Part shown: positions 1 to 8,490 of the stretch, in pieces
Layout: every line of letters begins with the position of its first letter
How positions within the stretch are numbered: position 1 is the first letter of the stretch
NCBI GenBank assembly: GCA_003075315.1
Contig: QDFQ01000001.1
Coordinates: 785,355 to 849,354 of the forward strand
Direction: 5' to 3'
From: Arthrobacter sp. TPD3018
GTDB taxonomy: Bacteria; Pseudomonadota; Alphaproteobacteria; Sphingomonadales; Sphingomonadaceae
Length of the DNA stretch: 64,000 bases
Notes under the pieces: generated by a model
The model's input: the letters and a program-made list of their open reading frames with translations, nothing else
The model's database searches: none
What the model was told of the DNA's origin: nothing
Position numbers and translations under genes: made by a program

Positions 1-320
1 ACGCCGTACAGGTCGATCGTCATCGCCGTCTGGTGCATCTGGTCGATCGAATCGTCCATCACGCCAATCAAGTCGGTGATCGCGGAGCGGTCGAACGGCG
101 TCACGAAGACGCGCCGCACGTCCTGCAGCACCGCGCGGGTGATATCGTCGGCCTCATGCTCGCGATTCTCGATGTCCGCGATGTGCTGCGCGATCGCGCC
201 ATCGCCGCTGAAGAGCTGTTGCAGGGCATCCGCACCGGCGACCAGCGTGGCGGCGTGCGCCTCGAACTGTTCGAAGAAGCGACCCTGCTTCGGCATCAGC
301 GCCTGGAACCAGGCAACCAT
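1..320 (-). CDS. DUF47/PhoU-like phosphate-transport accessory protein (N-terminal part)
   Basis: The minus strand reads MVAWFQALMPKQGRFFEQFE from an ATG at 320, and the frame stays open to the window edge, so the C-terminal half is missing. The segments FFEQFEAHAATLVAGADAL and IENREHEADDITRAVLQDV, followed by FVTPFDRSAITDL, are typical of the DUF47 family (PhoU-like helical bundle proteins). In many bacteria these are encoded next to a Pit-type phosphate permease, so a pit gene may lie just outside the window (inference). An AAAGGTC ribosome-binding site precedes the ATG. About 106 residues are visible. The family assignment is confident; the exact role in phosphate uptake is inferred from the family. 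Confidence 0.85.
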   Translation of the reverse strand, partial: MVAWFQALMPKQGRFFEQFEAHAATLVAGADALQQLFSGDGAIAQHIADIENREHEADDITRAVLQDVRRVFVTPFDRSAITDLIGVMDDSIDQMHQTAMTIDLYG

Positions 321-632
321 AAAAGACCTTTCAGTAATGGCGCGGCGCGCATGGAGCCGGGAGAGGCGGCACGCAAGCCGTTTCTGCCCGTTGCGCCGGA
401 CCGGGACGGATGGGTGACGCGCGGGGAGCGGCCACCTGTCCGGCGGAAGACACATCGGCCATGCCGAGTTTCCGTGACGATAGCATGACTCCTTTAGGAT
501 TGCGCCAGCCCGCGTGAGGGGTGGGGCGGCGTCGCCCCAAATCGGGATCGGTGACGGTTCGGCACAGCCATCGAACGGCCGCGGCTCTCATGGTCGCTCG
601 ACAAGGGCGACGGCGCGGGGCAGGGCCGTGTC
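321..632. other. Intergenic region, divergent 5' regions of DUF47 gene and heme oxygenase gene
   Basis: This 312-bp stretch separates two divergently transcribed genes, so it must hold both promoters. I see a short GC hairpin, GGGGCG-GCGT-CGCCCC, at about 523-538. No RNA gene and no convincing coding sequence was seen. The short open frames here have no ribosome-binding site or recognisable motif. Confidence 0.5.
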
Positions 633-1160
633 ATGTCCTTCGTCGCCACGCTCCGCGCCGCCACCGCCGTCGATCACGATCGGGTGGACGCCGCCTTTGG
701 TGCGATGCGCCTCGACGACCGCGACGATTATCGCCGCATGCTCACCGCCCATGCCCGCGCCGTGCCGGGGGTGGAGGCGGCGCTGAACCGGGCCGACCCC
801 GCCTGGGGCTTGCCCGCCTGGGCGCCGCGCACGCCTTTACTGGCGTCGGACCTTGCCGCGCTCGATGTCGGGATGCCGGATATCTTGCCCTTCGATCTGC
901 CGAAACAGGAGGCCGCGACATGGGGTGCGCTATATGTCGCGGAAGGATCGCGATTGGGTGGGCAGGTGCTGGCGCGCGGCATCGCCGCGGGCCTGCCGCA
1001 TGCCTATCTGTCGGCGCGTCATGCCCCCGGCGCGTGGCGGGCCCTGCTGGCAAGCCTCGACGCGCGCGCCGCGGTGGCGCCGCCGGCATGGCATAAGGAC
1101 GTCGTGGACGGCGCCAAGGCAACCTTCGCTCTGTTCATGGCCGCACAAACCAAGAGATAG
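633..1160 (+). CDS. Bacterial heme oxygenase, biliverdin-forming (BphO/HemO type)
   Basis: This 175-residue protein has the length and signature of bacterial heme oxygenases, which cleave heme to biliverdin, Fe2+ and CO. His15, in the opening helix (TAVDHDRVDAAF), fits the proximal heme ligand. The stretch GALYVAEGSRLGGQVLAR, near residues 97-114, is the family's distal-helix signature. An AGGG ribosome-binding site lies about 8 bases before the ATG. A bacteriophytochrome that would need biliverdin as chromophore is encoded about 2.4 kb downstream on the other strand, so chromophore supply is the likely job (inference from context). A role in iron acquisition from heme is the alternative, but no heme-uptake gene is visible nearby. 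Confidence 0.85.
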   Translation: MSFVATLRAATAVDHDRVDAAFGAMRLDDRDDYRRMLTAHARAVPGVEAALNRADPAWGLPAWAPRTPLLASDLAALDVGMPDILPFDLPKQEAATWGALYVAEGSRLGGQVLARGIAAGLPHAYLSARHAPGAWRALLASLDARAAVAPPAWHKDVVDGAKATFALFMAAQTKR

Positions 1161-1193
1161 CGGCAGATTGACGTAGATTTAACCGTCATTACT

Positions 1194-1227
1194 CATTTTG
1201 GCGTAACATAAGTCCAAAATGCTACGC
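1194..1227. promoter_or_regulatory. Inverted repeats upstream of winged-helix regulator (operator candidate)
   Basis: A perfect inverted repeat, CATTTTGG (1194-1201) and CCAAAATG (1214-1221), has a 12-base spacer. It is interleaved with GCGTA (1201-1205) and TACGC (1223-1227). It lies about 60 bases upstream of the regulator start at 1283, in an AT-richer patch than its surroundings. A TTGACG at about 1168 could be a -35 element. An autoregulatory operator is an inference from position only. Confidence 0.4.
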
Positions 1228-1282
1228 TTTTGCCAGCGTACCTGTCATTCGCGAGCCGGGGTGAAAGGGGGGTCGTGGACCA

Positions 1283-2146
1283 ATGGCGCCGAACGTCGGC
1301 AAAGTGACATTCTTGCTGGCCGAGATGCAGACGCGGATCAACGCGGCCGGCCTGCGCAGCTTCGATGGCGATGTCGATCGCTTCGCCATCTTCTCGCTGA
1401 TCGTGCGCGAAAGTTTGCGCCGCAATCCGCGCGGCAAGGCGATATCCACGCACTCGCTCGCGATCTCTCTGTCGCGCTCGTTCGAAACGGTGCGCCGCCA
1501 TGTGATCGCGCTGACCGAAGCGGGCCTGTGTGTGCGGGGGCAATATGGCGTGCTGGTGCGCGCCGAGGTGCTGGAGCGACCCGACATCGCCGCGATGATG
1601 CGGCTGGCGCACGACAGTTTCGTCTGCTTCGTCGAGGGGCTGGAACAGCTCGGCGAGTGGAGCGGCGCGCGGCCCGCCGCCAAGCCCTATGACCCGCAGG
1701 TCGGCATTGCCGCATCGGTCGATGTGATGCTGGCGGCGGTCGACAGCAATCGCAATATTCACCGCAACTGGCTGGACCTGATGCTGTTTTCGACCGTCCT
1801 CTACGCGAACCTGCAGCGCAGTCGCGCCGCAGGGCAGGCATTCGGCTTCGGTCCCGAGCATGCGGTACGGCCTGCCGCGCTCGCCGAGGCGATGAGCCTG
1901 CCGGAAACCACGGTCCGCCGGCGATTGAAGCTGCTGGTCGAAGAGGCGGGATCGCTCAAGCGTGTGCCGAAGGGCTATATCCTGTCGGATGCGTGGATGG
2001 CCCAGCCGGGCGCCGCCGAAACCAGCGCGCGAACCTATAGCAATATCCGCCTGATCGTGACGCACGCCGTGGCCAACGGCTTTCCGATCGACCGGCCGGC
2101 CAGCGCCTATATCGACGGCTGCCCGTCAGCCGTCCAGTTCGTCTGA
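1283..2146 (+). CDS. Winged helix-turn-helix regulator of unknown target
   Basis: The 287-residue soluble protein has two segments that look like winged helix-turn-helix modules. One is at about residues 50-80 (ISTHSLAISLSRSFETVRRHVIALTEAGL). The other is at about 190-235 (LAEAMSLPETTVRRRLKLLVEEAGSLKR, then KGYILSD as the wing). No ligand-binding domain family is recognised between them. It sits between the heme oxygenase gene and a convergent diguanylate cyclase gene. Its last 21 bases overlap the end of that cyclase gene on the opposite strand. Inverted repeats lie upstream of its start. A link to light or c-di-GMP signalling is suggested only by context. A purine-rich AGGGGGG lies about 12 bases before the ATG, which is a long spacing. 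Confidence 0.75.
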   Translation: MAPNVGKVTFLLAEMQTRINAAGLRSFDGDVDRFAIFSLIVRESLRRNPRGKAISTHSLAISLSRSFETVRRHVIALTEAGLCVRGQYGVLVRAEVLERPDIAAMMRLAHDSFVCFVEGLEQLGEWSGARPAAKPYDPQVGIAASVDVMLAAVDSNRNIHRNWLDLMLFSTVLYANLQRSRAAGQAFGFGPEHAVRPAALAEAMSLPETTVRRRLKLLVEEAGSLKRVPKGYILSDAWMAQPGAAETSARTYSNIRLIVTHAVANGFPIDRPASAYIDGCPSAVQFV

Positions 2147-3343
2147 CCGCGCGCCCGGCTGGGCCAGGATGACGCGGTTCTTGCCCCGCCGCTTGGCGAG
2201 GTAGAGTCCTTCGTCCGCGGTGCGCATCGCGCTGGCCGGATTGCCATAGAAGGCGGCCACGCCGGCGGAGAAGGTCAGTTGCCCGATCCCTTCGCCCGTC
2301 GTCTGGTTGACGAGCGTGCGGGCAGCGAGTGCCTCGCGCGCGATGTCGAGCCGGTCGATCGCGTCGGCGGGCTCCATATCCTCGAACAGGCAGGCGAATT
2401 CCTCGCCGCCGTGGCGTGCGACGAAGGCGGCGACGCCCAGTTCCCGACACAGATGCTTACCGATCATCTTCAGCACGCGGTCGCCGGCGTCATGGCCGTG
2501 GCGATCGTTGATGCCCTTGAAATTGTCGATGTCGCAGATCGCGACGCTGTGGCGGCGCTCGGCCCAGTCGATGTCGGCTTCGCCGCTCAGCGCCCGCAGG
2601 CGTGCATCGAAGCTGCGCCGGTTGGGCAGGCCGGTCAAATGATCTTCGTCCGCGGCCCGCTGCGCCTCCTTAAGCGTGGTGCGCAGCGTTTCGGTTTCAC
2701 GCCGGGTCTCGTCCAGCCGCTCGGCGAGTTGCTGCGTGCGCGCGACGGCGGCGGCGGTTAGGTCAATCAGCCGGGCGACGGTGCCGCGCGGATCGCGATC
2801 CAGACCGTCCGCCTCCGCGGTCAGCGCCGTCTCATAGTCACGCGTCGACGCTTGGCCCTGACGGATGACGCGCTCCGAATCGCGCAGGCGCCGCGATAGC
2901 GTGTCGGCCATGGATGCCATGCGGTCTGCCTGCAGATGGGTCTCCGCCTCGGCCTGTCCCGCAAGGCCGTCGACGAACTCCGCATCCAGGCGCCCGGCAC
3001 GCGCCAGCTCGTCGTCGATCGCGCGCGTCAGCCGGCTGTCCTCGCCCAGCACGTAGCGGCGGGCGATCCGGAAGTGCGCTTCGGTCGGCGACAGATCGTG
3101 GACCGACAGGAAATCGCCGATCTGCGCGAACAGCCGCCGCCCCGCCTCACGACGGGCGTCTTCGCCCGACCCCGCCATGCGCGTCGCGCTTCCGGTCAGC
3201 CAGGACGACAGACGGGCCATGCGCGACGGTGCCGTATCGTGGGGCATGGCGAGCGACAGGGCGTCGATGCCGCGCGCTCCCGCGATGCGTGGCCCGGACA
3301 TCGCCGTCCCACGCGCATCGCCATGGCTCAATGGCATCGTCAT
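2126..3343 (-). CDS. Diguanylate cyclase (GGDEF domain) with helical N-terminal region
   Basis: The C-terminal half (about residues 225-395) is a GGDEF domain with an RHGGEEF active-site loop, the metal-binding Asp in AICDIDNFKGIND, and the closing AFYGNPASAMRTADEGLYLAKRRGKNRV. It should condense two GTP to c-di-GMP. The allosteric RxxD inhibition site, normally just before the loop, is absent: the region reads LGVAAFVARHGGEEF. Product inhibition by the usual route is therefore not expected. The first ~220 residues are soluble, alpha-helical and probably coiled coil; I see no known sensor domain. The next gene on the minus strand upstream is the phytochrome, about 170 bp away. Internal ATG codons leave the start uncertain. 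Confidence 0.88.
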   Translation of the reverse strand: MTMPLSHGDARGTAMSGPRIAGARGIDALSLAMPHDTAPSRMARLSSWLTGSATRMAGSGEDARREAGRRLFAQIGDFLSVHDLSPTEAHFRIARRYVLGEDSRLTRAIDDELARAGRLDAEFVDGLAGQAEAETHLQADRMASMADTLSRRLRDSERVIRQGQASTRDYETALTAEADGLDRDPRGTVARLIDLTAAAVARTQQLAERLDETRRETETLRTTLKEAQRAADEDHLTGLPNRRSFDARLRALSGEADIDWAERRHSVAICDIDNFKGINDRHGHDAGDRVLKMIGKHLCRELGVAAFVARHGGEEFACLFEDMEPADAIDRLDIAREALAARTLVNQTTGEGIGQLTFSAGVAAFYGNPASAMRTADEGLYLAKRRGKNRVILAQPGARSDELDG

Positions 3344-3514
3344 CCGTCACGTTCCCGATCACCTTTACGAGAACCAATCGTAGACCAGCACAGGTGAAGT
3401 AAAGCTTAGCCGCGCCTCATTTCGGCGCGGAAACGATCGAGAAATTCGCCATGCTGACGTCGATGGCTAGAGATGTCGTTGTATCTCAATAGTATAAACT
3501 TTGGTGCGTGCGCC
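3344..3514. other. Spacer between phytochrome and diguanylate cyclase genes
   Basis: The 171-bp spacer is comparatively AT-rich near 3480-3505. It holds a hairpin CCGCGCC (3410-3416) / GGCGCGG (3424-3430) without a T-run on either strand. The size suggests the cyclase has its own promoter rather than strict co-transcription with the phytochrome gene, but I cannot name a convincing -35/-10 pair. Confidence 0.35.
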
Positions 3515-5695
3515 TCACTCTTCCGCGATCGGGGCGGTCATGATGGCGCGTAGGCCAGGCATGTTGTCGTGATAATCGAGCGTACCCGACAGGCGCTGTA
3601 CCATCGCGACCATCATCCGGCTGCCGAATCCCTGGCCGTCGCCGCTCACCTCGCCGCGCCCGCGCCCGTCGTCGGCGACGATCAGCCGCAGCCGGCCGCC
3701 ATGCTGCTCCAGCGTGATCGCCAGCGGACCGGCCGCACCGTCATAGGCATATTTGGTGGCGTTGATCACCAGTTCGGTGAGGATCAGCCCGATGTTTACC
3801 GCACGATCGGTGGGCACCAGGACCGGCGCCAGATCCAGCGTCAGGTGGCGCCCCCAGTCGGCACCCAGCGAGGTGCGCATGTCGCCGACCAGTTCCTCGA
3901 TATAGCGCGACAGATCGACACTCTCGACCTGATCGTCGCGATACAGGCGGCGATGAACCAGGGCGACCGCTGCAAGCCGCGCTTGCGCCTCCGCCAAGTG
4001 ATCCGCGATGGCGCCCGGGCCGGCGGTCTTCGCCTGCAAACGCAGGAAGGACGCGACCAGCTGCAGGCTGTTCTGCACGCGATGGTTGACCTCCTTCATC
4101 AGGACGTCCTTCTGCGCGAGCAGCGTTTCCTTTTCGCGCAGCGTCCGCGTCAGCTCCCGGTTCAGGCCGCGCAGGCGAACCTGCTGGCGCCCTTCGAACA
4201 GGCGACGACGGATGCGGTGTGCCGCTTCCACCTGCTCCTGCGACCAGCGGCGCGCGCGCCCGCGCACCGTCTCGACATAGCTGGCGAAGGACGCGCGGGG
4301 AGTGAGCGCGGCCGCGTCGTTCGCCTGCGGGCCGGCGCTGTGGCCGGGGGCCTTGTGCGGATTGCCTGCCCATTCGATCGTTTCGACCCGCTCGGCGCGC
4401 AGCCAGAGCAGCGTCGCATCCTCCTGACGCAGCGGCATGGCGATCATGCCGCTGGCATAGGTCAGCACATCGTCCTCCACGCCCATCAGCGCAGGCAGTT
4501 CGTGCGTCGCCACGGGTTCGTTGCCCCGCTCATGCACCCAGCGGGCGATCGCGCGCAGCACGGCGTCGGGCGGGCAGCGCCCGCTGGCCTCGACATGATC
4601 GCGGGTCACCAGCGCCAGGCCGTCGGCATCCAGCATCTCGCGCAGTTCGTCGCGGGTCGCGCGGATGATCTGCGGCAGCGTGCCTTCATTGCCCAGCCGG
4701 GGCGCAAGGCCGTCCTCCACGGTGCGCAGCTGCAACCGCTCGCGATACGCCGCTGCCTCTTCCTTCGTGCGGATCTGGCGCGCGAGGGCGCTCGCCAGCG
4801 TGGCGGCCGCGCTGCGGGTCGGCGCGGGCAGCTGGCGCGGCCCGTCGTGGTGACACGCGATCAGGCCCCAGAGCAGCCCGTCCTTGACGATCGAGATCGA
4901 CGCGGATGCCCCGACGCCCATGTTGCGCAGATATTGGAGGTGGATCGGCGAGACGTGGCGGAGCGCGACATCGGACAGATCGACACCGGTAAAGCCCGCG
5001 GGCCGCAGTGGGGCGGGGGTATAATCCACCGTGGGGATCGCCCGCGTTCGGTTGCGGACGTACAGCGCGCGCGCCTGCTTCGGAATGTCGCTTGCGGGGA
5101 AATGATGGTTGAGGAACGTCGGCAGATGCGGCGCGCGATCCTCGGCCACGACGACGCCGGCGCCATCGTCGAGGAATTGGTAGATCATCACCCGATCGAA
5201 CCCGGTCAGCGTGCGATAGGCGGCAGCGGCCCGCGCGCACAGCGTCGTCTTGTCCGTCGCGCGTTCGAAGCTGCTGGCCACCGCGTCCAGCCACGACAGC
5301 GTCGCGGCGGCGGTGGTCGCATCCGCTTCAATCGGCTCGAGTTCGACCAGCAGATGCGTGCTCGACCGGTGCAGCGCCACGGTGAAGCGCTCGTCGCGAC
5401 CGGCGATCGGCTGCGGCATCTGCGCGTTCAGGCCGCCCGACAGACCTTCGATGAGCGGCCCAACCTCTTGCCCGATCAGCGTGGCGAGCGGTTGCCCCAG
5501 CCAGTCGCTGCGCAGCCGCGTTTCCAGATCGCCGGCGCCCGCGACCACCGCATGGTCGCCCTCGATGCTCGCGATCAGCAACAGACCGTGCGGCTGGATC
5601 GCGCCCGGAATGTGGATCGGCTCACGATCGCAAATGGTGAGGTCGAGAGGCGAATCCGCCGCATCGCTGGCCCGGTTCGGGTGGGAAATCGCCAT
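3515..5695 (-). CDS. Bacteriophytochrome histidine kinase (PAS-GAF-PHY-HisKA_2/HWE type)
   Basis: This 726-residue red/far-red photoreceptor has Cys22 in LTICDREPIHIPGAIQPHG, the biliverdin-attachment cysteine of bacteriophytochromes. A PAS domain (about 20-125) is followed by a GAF domain with the chromophore-pocket PASDIP and LRHVSPIHLQYLRNMGV motifs. A PHY domain carries the tongue motif PRASF. The transmitter has the HisKA_2/HWE phosphorylation motif (VNHRVQNSLQLV) and an ATPase domain with ELVINATKYAY, ADDGRG and GFGSRMM. No response regulator is fused or adjacent, so its partner is unknown. The chosen ATG at 5695 has GAG five bases upstream; a GTG at 5701 is also possible. A heme oxygenase for chromophore supply is encoded nearby. 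Confidence 0.93.
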   Translation of the reverse strand: MAISHPNRASDAADSPLDLTICDREPIHIPGAIQPHGLLLIASIEGDHAVVAGAGDLETRLRSDWLGQPLATLIGQEVGPLIEGLSGGLNAQMPQPIAGRDERFTVALHRSSTHLLVELEPIEADATTAAATLSWLDAVASSFERATDKTTLCARAAAAYRTLTGFDRVMIYQFLDDGAGVVVAEDRAPHLPTFLNHHFPASDIPKQARALYVRNRTRAIPTVDYTPAPLRPAGFTGVDLSDVALRHVSPIHLQYLRNMGVGASASISIVKDGLLWGLIACHHDGPRQLPAPTRSAAATLASALARQIRTKEEAAAYRERLQLRTVEDGLAPRLGNEGTLPQIIRATRDELREMLDADGLALVTRDHVEASGRCPPDAVLRAIARWVHERGNEPVATHELPALMGVEDDVLTYASGMIAMPLRQEDATLLWLRAERVETIEWAGNPHKAPGHSAGPQANDAAALTPRASFASYVETVRGRARRWSQEQVEAAHRIRRRLFEGRQQVRLRGLNRELTRTLREKETLLAQKDVLMKEVNHRVQNSLQLVASFLRLQAKTAGPGAIADHLAEAQARLAAVALVHRRLYRDDQVESVDLSRYIEELVGDMRTSLGADWGRHLTLDLAPVLVPTDRAVNIGLILTELVINATKYAYDGAAGPLAITLEQHGGRLRLIVADDGRGRGEVSGDGQGFGSRMMVAMVQRLSGTLDYHDNMPGLRAIMTAPIAEE

Positions 5696-5856
5696 TATCA
5701 CTCTGATACTATCCGTGGGACAGCATGGTCCCGCTCAGAAGCCATTACAATCCGCCCCGTATTAATCTGCATCAATATTGTGTGTGGGCCGCAGGATTTG
5801 GGGGAACGCGCCGGTGCCATGGCGGGTTGGCGGTGCGGACTTTCAAGGACATGCCG

Positions 5857-6951
5857 ATGCGCGCCCATACCCCGATCCGCTACAGCCCCGATGTCGAGCG
5901 GATCGAACCGGACGAGGCGGAAACGATCGCGGCGCTGAACGAGGCCTTCCGCGAGATCCTCGACACGACATCGCGCGACTACGGCCGTGCGGTCCGGTCG
6001 GTGCATGCCAAGGCGCATGGCATCGCACGGGGCAAACTGACGATCCATGAAGGGCTGCCGACCGAACTCGCACAGGGCATCTTCGCGAGCCCGGGGACGC
6101 ATGAGGCGGTGCTGCGCCTGTCGACGAACGCGGGCGATATCCTGCCCGACGCGATCGGCTTGCCGCGGGGTCTGGCGCTGAAGGTGCTGGGCGTCACTGG
6201 CGAGCGGCTGCCCGGATCGGACGGCGACAGCACGCAGGACTTCATCATGGTCAACGGCCCGGTCTTCACCGCGCCGGACGCCAAGGCGTTCCTCAAGAAC
6301 CTGAAGCTGCTCGCCAAGACCACCGATCGGCTGGAGGGCGGCAAGGTTGTCCTGTCCAAGGTGCTTCGGGGCATCGAGGCGGGTCTGGAGGCGGTCGGGC
6401 ATCCATCGCCCACGTTGCAGCAACTGGGTGGTGCCCCCCACGTCCACCCGCTGGGCGAAACCTATTACTCGCAGACGCCCTATCGCTATGGCGATCATAT
6501 CGCCAAGGTCGGCCTGTTTCCGGTCTCGCCCGCGCTGGTCGCGCTCGCCGGCACGACGATCGATACGTCGGACGATCGCGATGCGATCCGTGCCGCGGTG
6601 CGCAAGGAGCTGATCGCGCACGGCGGGCACTGGGAATTGCGGGTACAGCTCAACACCGATCTTGAAACGATGCCAGTCGAGGACCCGCGTGTCGAATGGG
6701 ATCAGGCGGCCAGTCCGTTCGTCACCGTCGCGACGCTGGACGTACCCCCGCAGATCGGGTGGGACGACGATGCCAGCGAAGCGACCGACGAGGCGCTGTC
6801 CTACAGTATATGGCACGGCATCGCCGCGCACCGGCCGCTCGGCAACGTCAACCGCGCGCGCCGCGACACCTATCGCTTCTCCGCCGATTATCGCCGGAGT
6901 TTCAATGGCTGCCCGATGCACGAGCCTGCGCGGCTTGCCGACCTCGCGTGA
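5857..6951 (+). CDS. Catalase-fold heme protein (catalase family protein)
   Basis: This protein of about 364 residues resembles the small catalase-like family: a catalase core without the long arms of classical KatA/KatE. Landmarks are RSVHAKAHGIARGKLTI (candidate distal His), DFIMVNGPVF (Asn region), and ETYYSQTPYRYGDHIAKVGLFPVSP (candidate proximal Tyr region). The end reads YRFSADYRRSFNGCPMHEP. Members bind heme and act as peroxidases or on hydroperoxides; the substrate here is not predictable. I placed the start at 5857, where AAGGAC lies 6 bases upstream. An ATG at 5851 and a longer frame from 5725 also exist. The gene is divergent from the phytochrome gene, sharing about 160 bp of promoter DNA. 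Confidence 0.8.
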   Translation: MRAHTPIRYSPDVERIEPDEAETIAALNEAFREILDTTSRDYGRAVRSVHAKAHGIARGKLTIHEGLPTELAQGIFASPGTHEAVLRLSTNAGDILPDAIGLPRGLALKVLGVTGERLPGSDGDSTQDFIMVNGPVFTAPDAKAFLKNLKLLAKTTDRLEGGKVVLSKVLRGIEAGLEAVGHPSPTLQQLGGAPHVHPLGETYYSQTPYRYGDHIAKVGLFPVSPALVALAGTTIDTSDDRDAIRAAVRKELIAHGGHWELRVQLNTDLETMPVEDPRVEWDQAASPFVTVATLDVPPQIGWDDDASEATDEALSYSIWHGIAAHRPLGNVNRARRDTYRFSADYRRSFNGCPMHEPARLADLA

Positions 6952-6970
6952 TCCGGCCTAGCAGCGCAGC

Positions 6971-7723
6971 ATGATACGGTTGTTTCACGTCAGCGACGTC
7001 CATTTCGGCGCGGAGGATCCCGCGGCGATCGCCTGGTTCAGCCGCTGCGTCGCCGACGAAGCCCCCGATGCCGTCGTGATGACCGGCGACCTGACGATGC
7101 GCGCCACCCGCCGCGAATTCCAGCGCGGCGGCGAATGGCTGGCAAGCCTGGGCGTGCCCGTCACGCTCGAGGTCGGCAACCATGACATCCCCTATTATTG
7201 GGACCCGTTCCGGCGGTTGTTCGCGCCGTATCAGCGCTATGCCGCGGTTGAGCGGATGATCGAGCGCGAGCTCGACCTGCCGGGCGTCACCATCGTGCCG
7301 CTGAAGACCACCGCGCGCGCGCAATGGCGGTGGAACTGGTCGAAGGGGCGGGTGAGTTCGGGATCGCTACGGCGTGCGCTGACGATGATGGCAGAGGCGC
7401 CCAAGGGCAACGTCATTCTTGTCGCCGCGCATCACCCGCTGATCGACGGCGGCGCCAAGGGAACCGCCAAGACGCATGGCGGTGACGCGGCGCTCGGCGC
7501 ACTGGCGGAGGCCGGCGCCCATGCCGTGCTGTCGGGTCATGTCCACGACCCCTTCGACCTGCCGATCGAGCGCCACGGTCGGATCGTGCGGATGATCGGC
7601 GCGGGCACGCTGTCGAAGCGGACGCGCCATACGCCGCCTGCCTTCAACGAAATCCGCGTCGCGGACGGTGCGTTCGAGACGATCGTGCGGCGGATGGGCG
7701 AGGCGCCGGGGGCCGCGGCTTAG
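6971..7723 (+). CDS. Calcineurin-like metallophosphoesterase
   Basis: The 250-residue protein shows the dimetal phosphoesterase motifs in order: DVHFG (Asp9, His11), VMTGDLT, GNHD, AAHHPLID and GHVHDPFD. This matches the Icc/CpdA-like group, members of which hydrolyse cyclic nucleotides or other phosphodiesters in the cytoplasm. I cannot tell the substrate. It begins 19 bases after the catalase-like gene and is probably co-transcribed with it. Its stop overlaps the end of the convergent membrane-protein gene by four bases. Confidence 0.88.
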   Translation: MIRLFHVSDVHFGAEDPAAIAWFSRCVADEAPDAVVMTGDLTMRATRREFQRGGEWLASLGVPVTLEVGNHDIPYYWDPFRRLFAPYQRYAAVERMIERELDLPGVTIVPLKTTARAQWRWNWSKGRVSSGSLRRALTMMAEAPKGNVILVAAHHPLIDGGAKGTAKTHGGDAALGALAEAGAHAVLSGHVHDPFDLPIERHGRIVRMIGAGTLSKRTRHTPPAFNEIRVADGAFETIVRRMGEAPGAAA

Positions 7724-8490
7724 CCGGGATAGCGCGCTGCTACGGCAGGGCGAGCGACGTCTGCCGCCCCCGACCCACGCAGCGCACTACCGGCGAGCGC
7801 GACGGCACGCATCGCGACGACATAGTTGCTCGCCGCCATGACCGCGCACAACCAGCCGACCAGCAGCGCATCGACGGTCAGGATCGGCCAAAGCCACTCG
7901 CGTGGTGCCATGATCGCCGCGGCGCCCAGCATATAATGCGGGATCATCAGCGGCAGCATCGCCACGATCGTAAAGGCGATCGTCCACGGCAGCCGCCGCG
8001 CCATGATCCGAACCGAGGCGACGGGACCGATCGTCGCATCGCCCAGCGTCGCCGCGACCGTCCAGGCGACCAGCAGGCACTGGACGATCAGGCCGCCAGC
8101 CAGGCCGGCGAGCAGCGCCCCCGGCGTCTGCGGCAGGCCGAACAGTTGTGCCGCCGACAGCGCCATGTGGATTACCACCACGCCTGCGAACAGCCGCATC
8201 GCCAGCGGATCGCGCTGCGCCGCGAACCGGGGGTCGCGTGTGTGGACGAAGCGTGTGATCCAATAGGTGGGAACCAGCAGCGCCAGTACCTTCACCATCC
8301 CCAGCGCCACGCGCAGCGGGTGATGCTCCAGCGCCTTGGCGGCGGCGATACTGTCGTACATCCCGATGTGCACCTCGGCGACGTGCTGAAGCAGCTCGAA
8401 GACGACCGGCACCAGCGCGAGCAGCGGACAGGCGGCCAGGAACGCGAGGCTGCCGCCATAGCTCGTCCGAAGGCCCTTCCAGAAGGTCAT
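7720..8490 (-). CDS. Multi-pass membrane protein of unknown function
   Basis: The 256-residue protein has about six hydrophobic segments (for example LAFLAACPLLALVPVVF, LFAGVVVIHMALSAAQLF, LLAGLAGGLIVQCLLVAWTV, TIAFTIVAMLPLMIPHYMLG and LTVDALLVGWLCAVMAA). No catalytic motif or named family is recognised. It is the last gene of a minus-strand operon: its start overlaps the stop of the XRE regulator gene by four bases, so translation is probably coupled. Context suggests a membrane function controlled by that regulator; nothing more specific can be supported. Confidence 0.7.
   Translation of the reverse strand: MTFWKGLRTSYGGSLAFLAACPLLALVPVVFELLQHVAEVHIGMYDSIAAAKALEHHPLRVALGMVKVLALLVPTYWITRFVHTRDPRFAAQRDPLAMRLFAGVVVIHMALSAAQLFGLPQTPGALLAGLAGGLIVQCLLVAWTVAATLGDATIGPVASVRIMARRLPWTIAFTIVAMLPLMIPHYMLGAAAIMAPREWLWPILTVDALLVGWLCAVMAASNYVVAMRAVALAGSALRGSGAADVARPAVAARYPG

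Noticed and set aside
331..591. 86-codon minus-strand frame upstream of the DUF47 gene
   Set aside because: No ribosome-binding site and no domain; Pro/Arg/Ala composition typical of non-coding GC-rich DNA. A riboswitch was also considered here but no known conserved core was recognised.
3569..5938. 789-codon open frame antisense to the bacteriophytochrome gene
   Set aside because: Low-complexity Arg/Gln/Ala composition, and the opposite strand has an unmistakable phytochrome.
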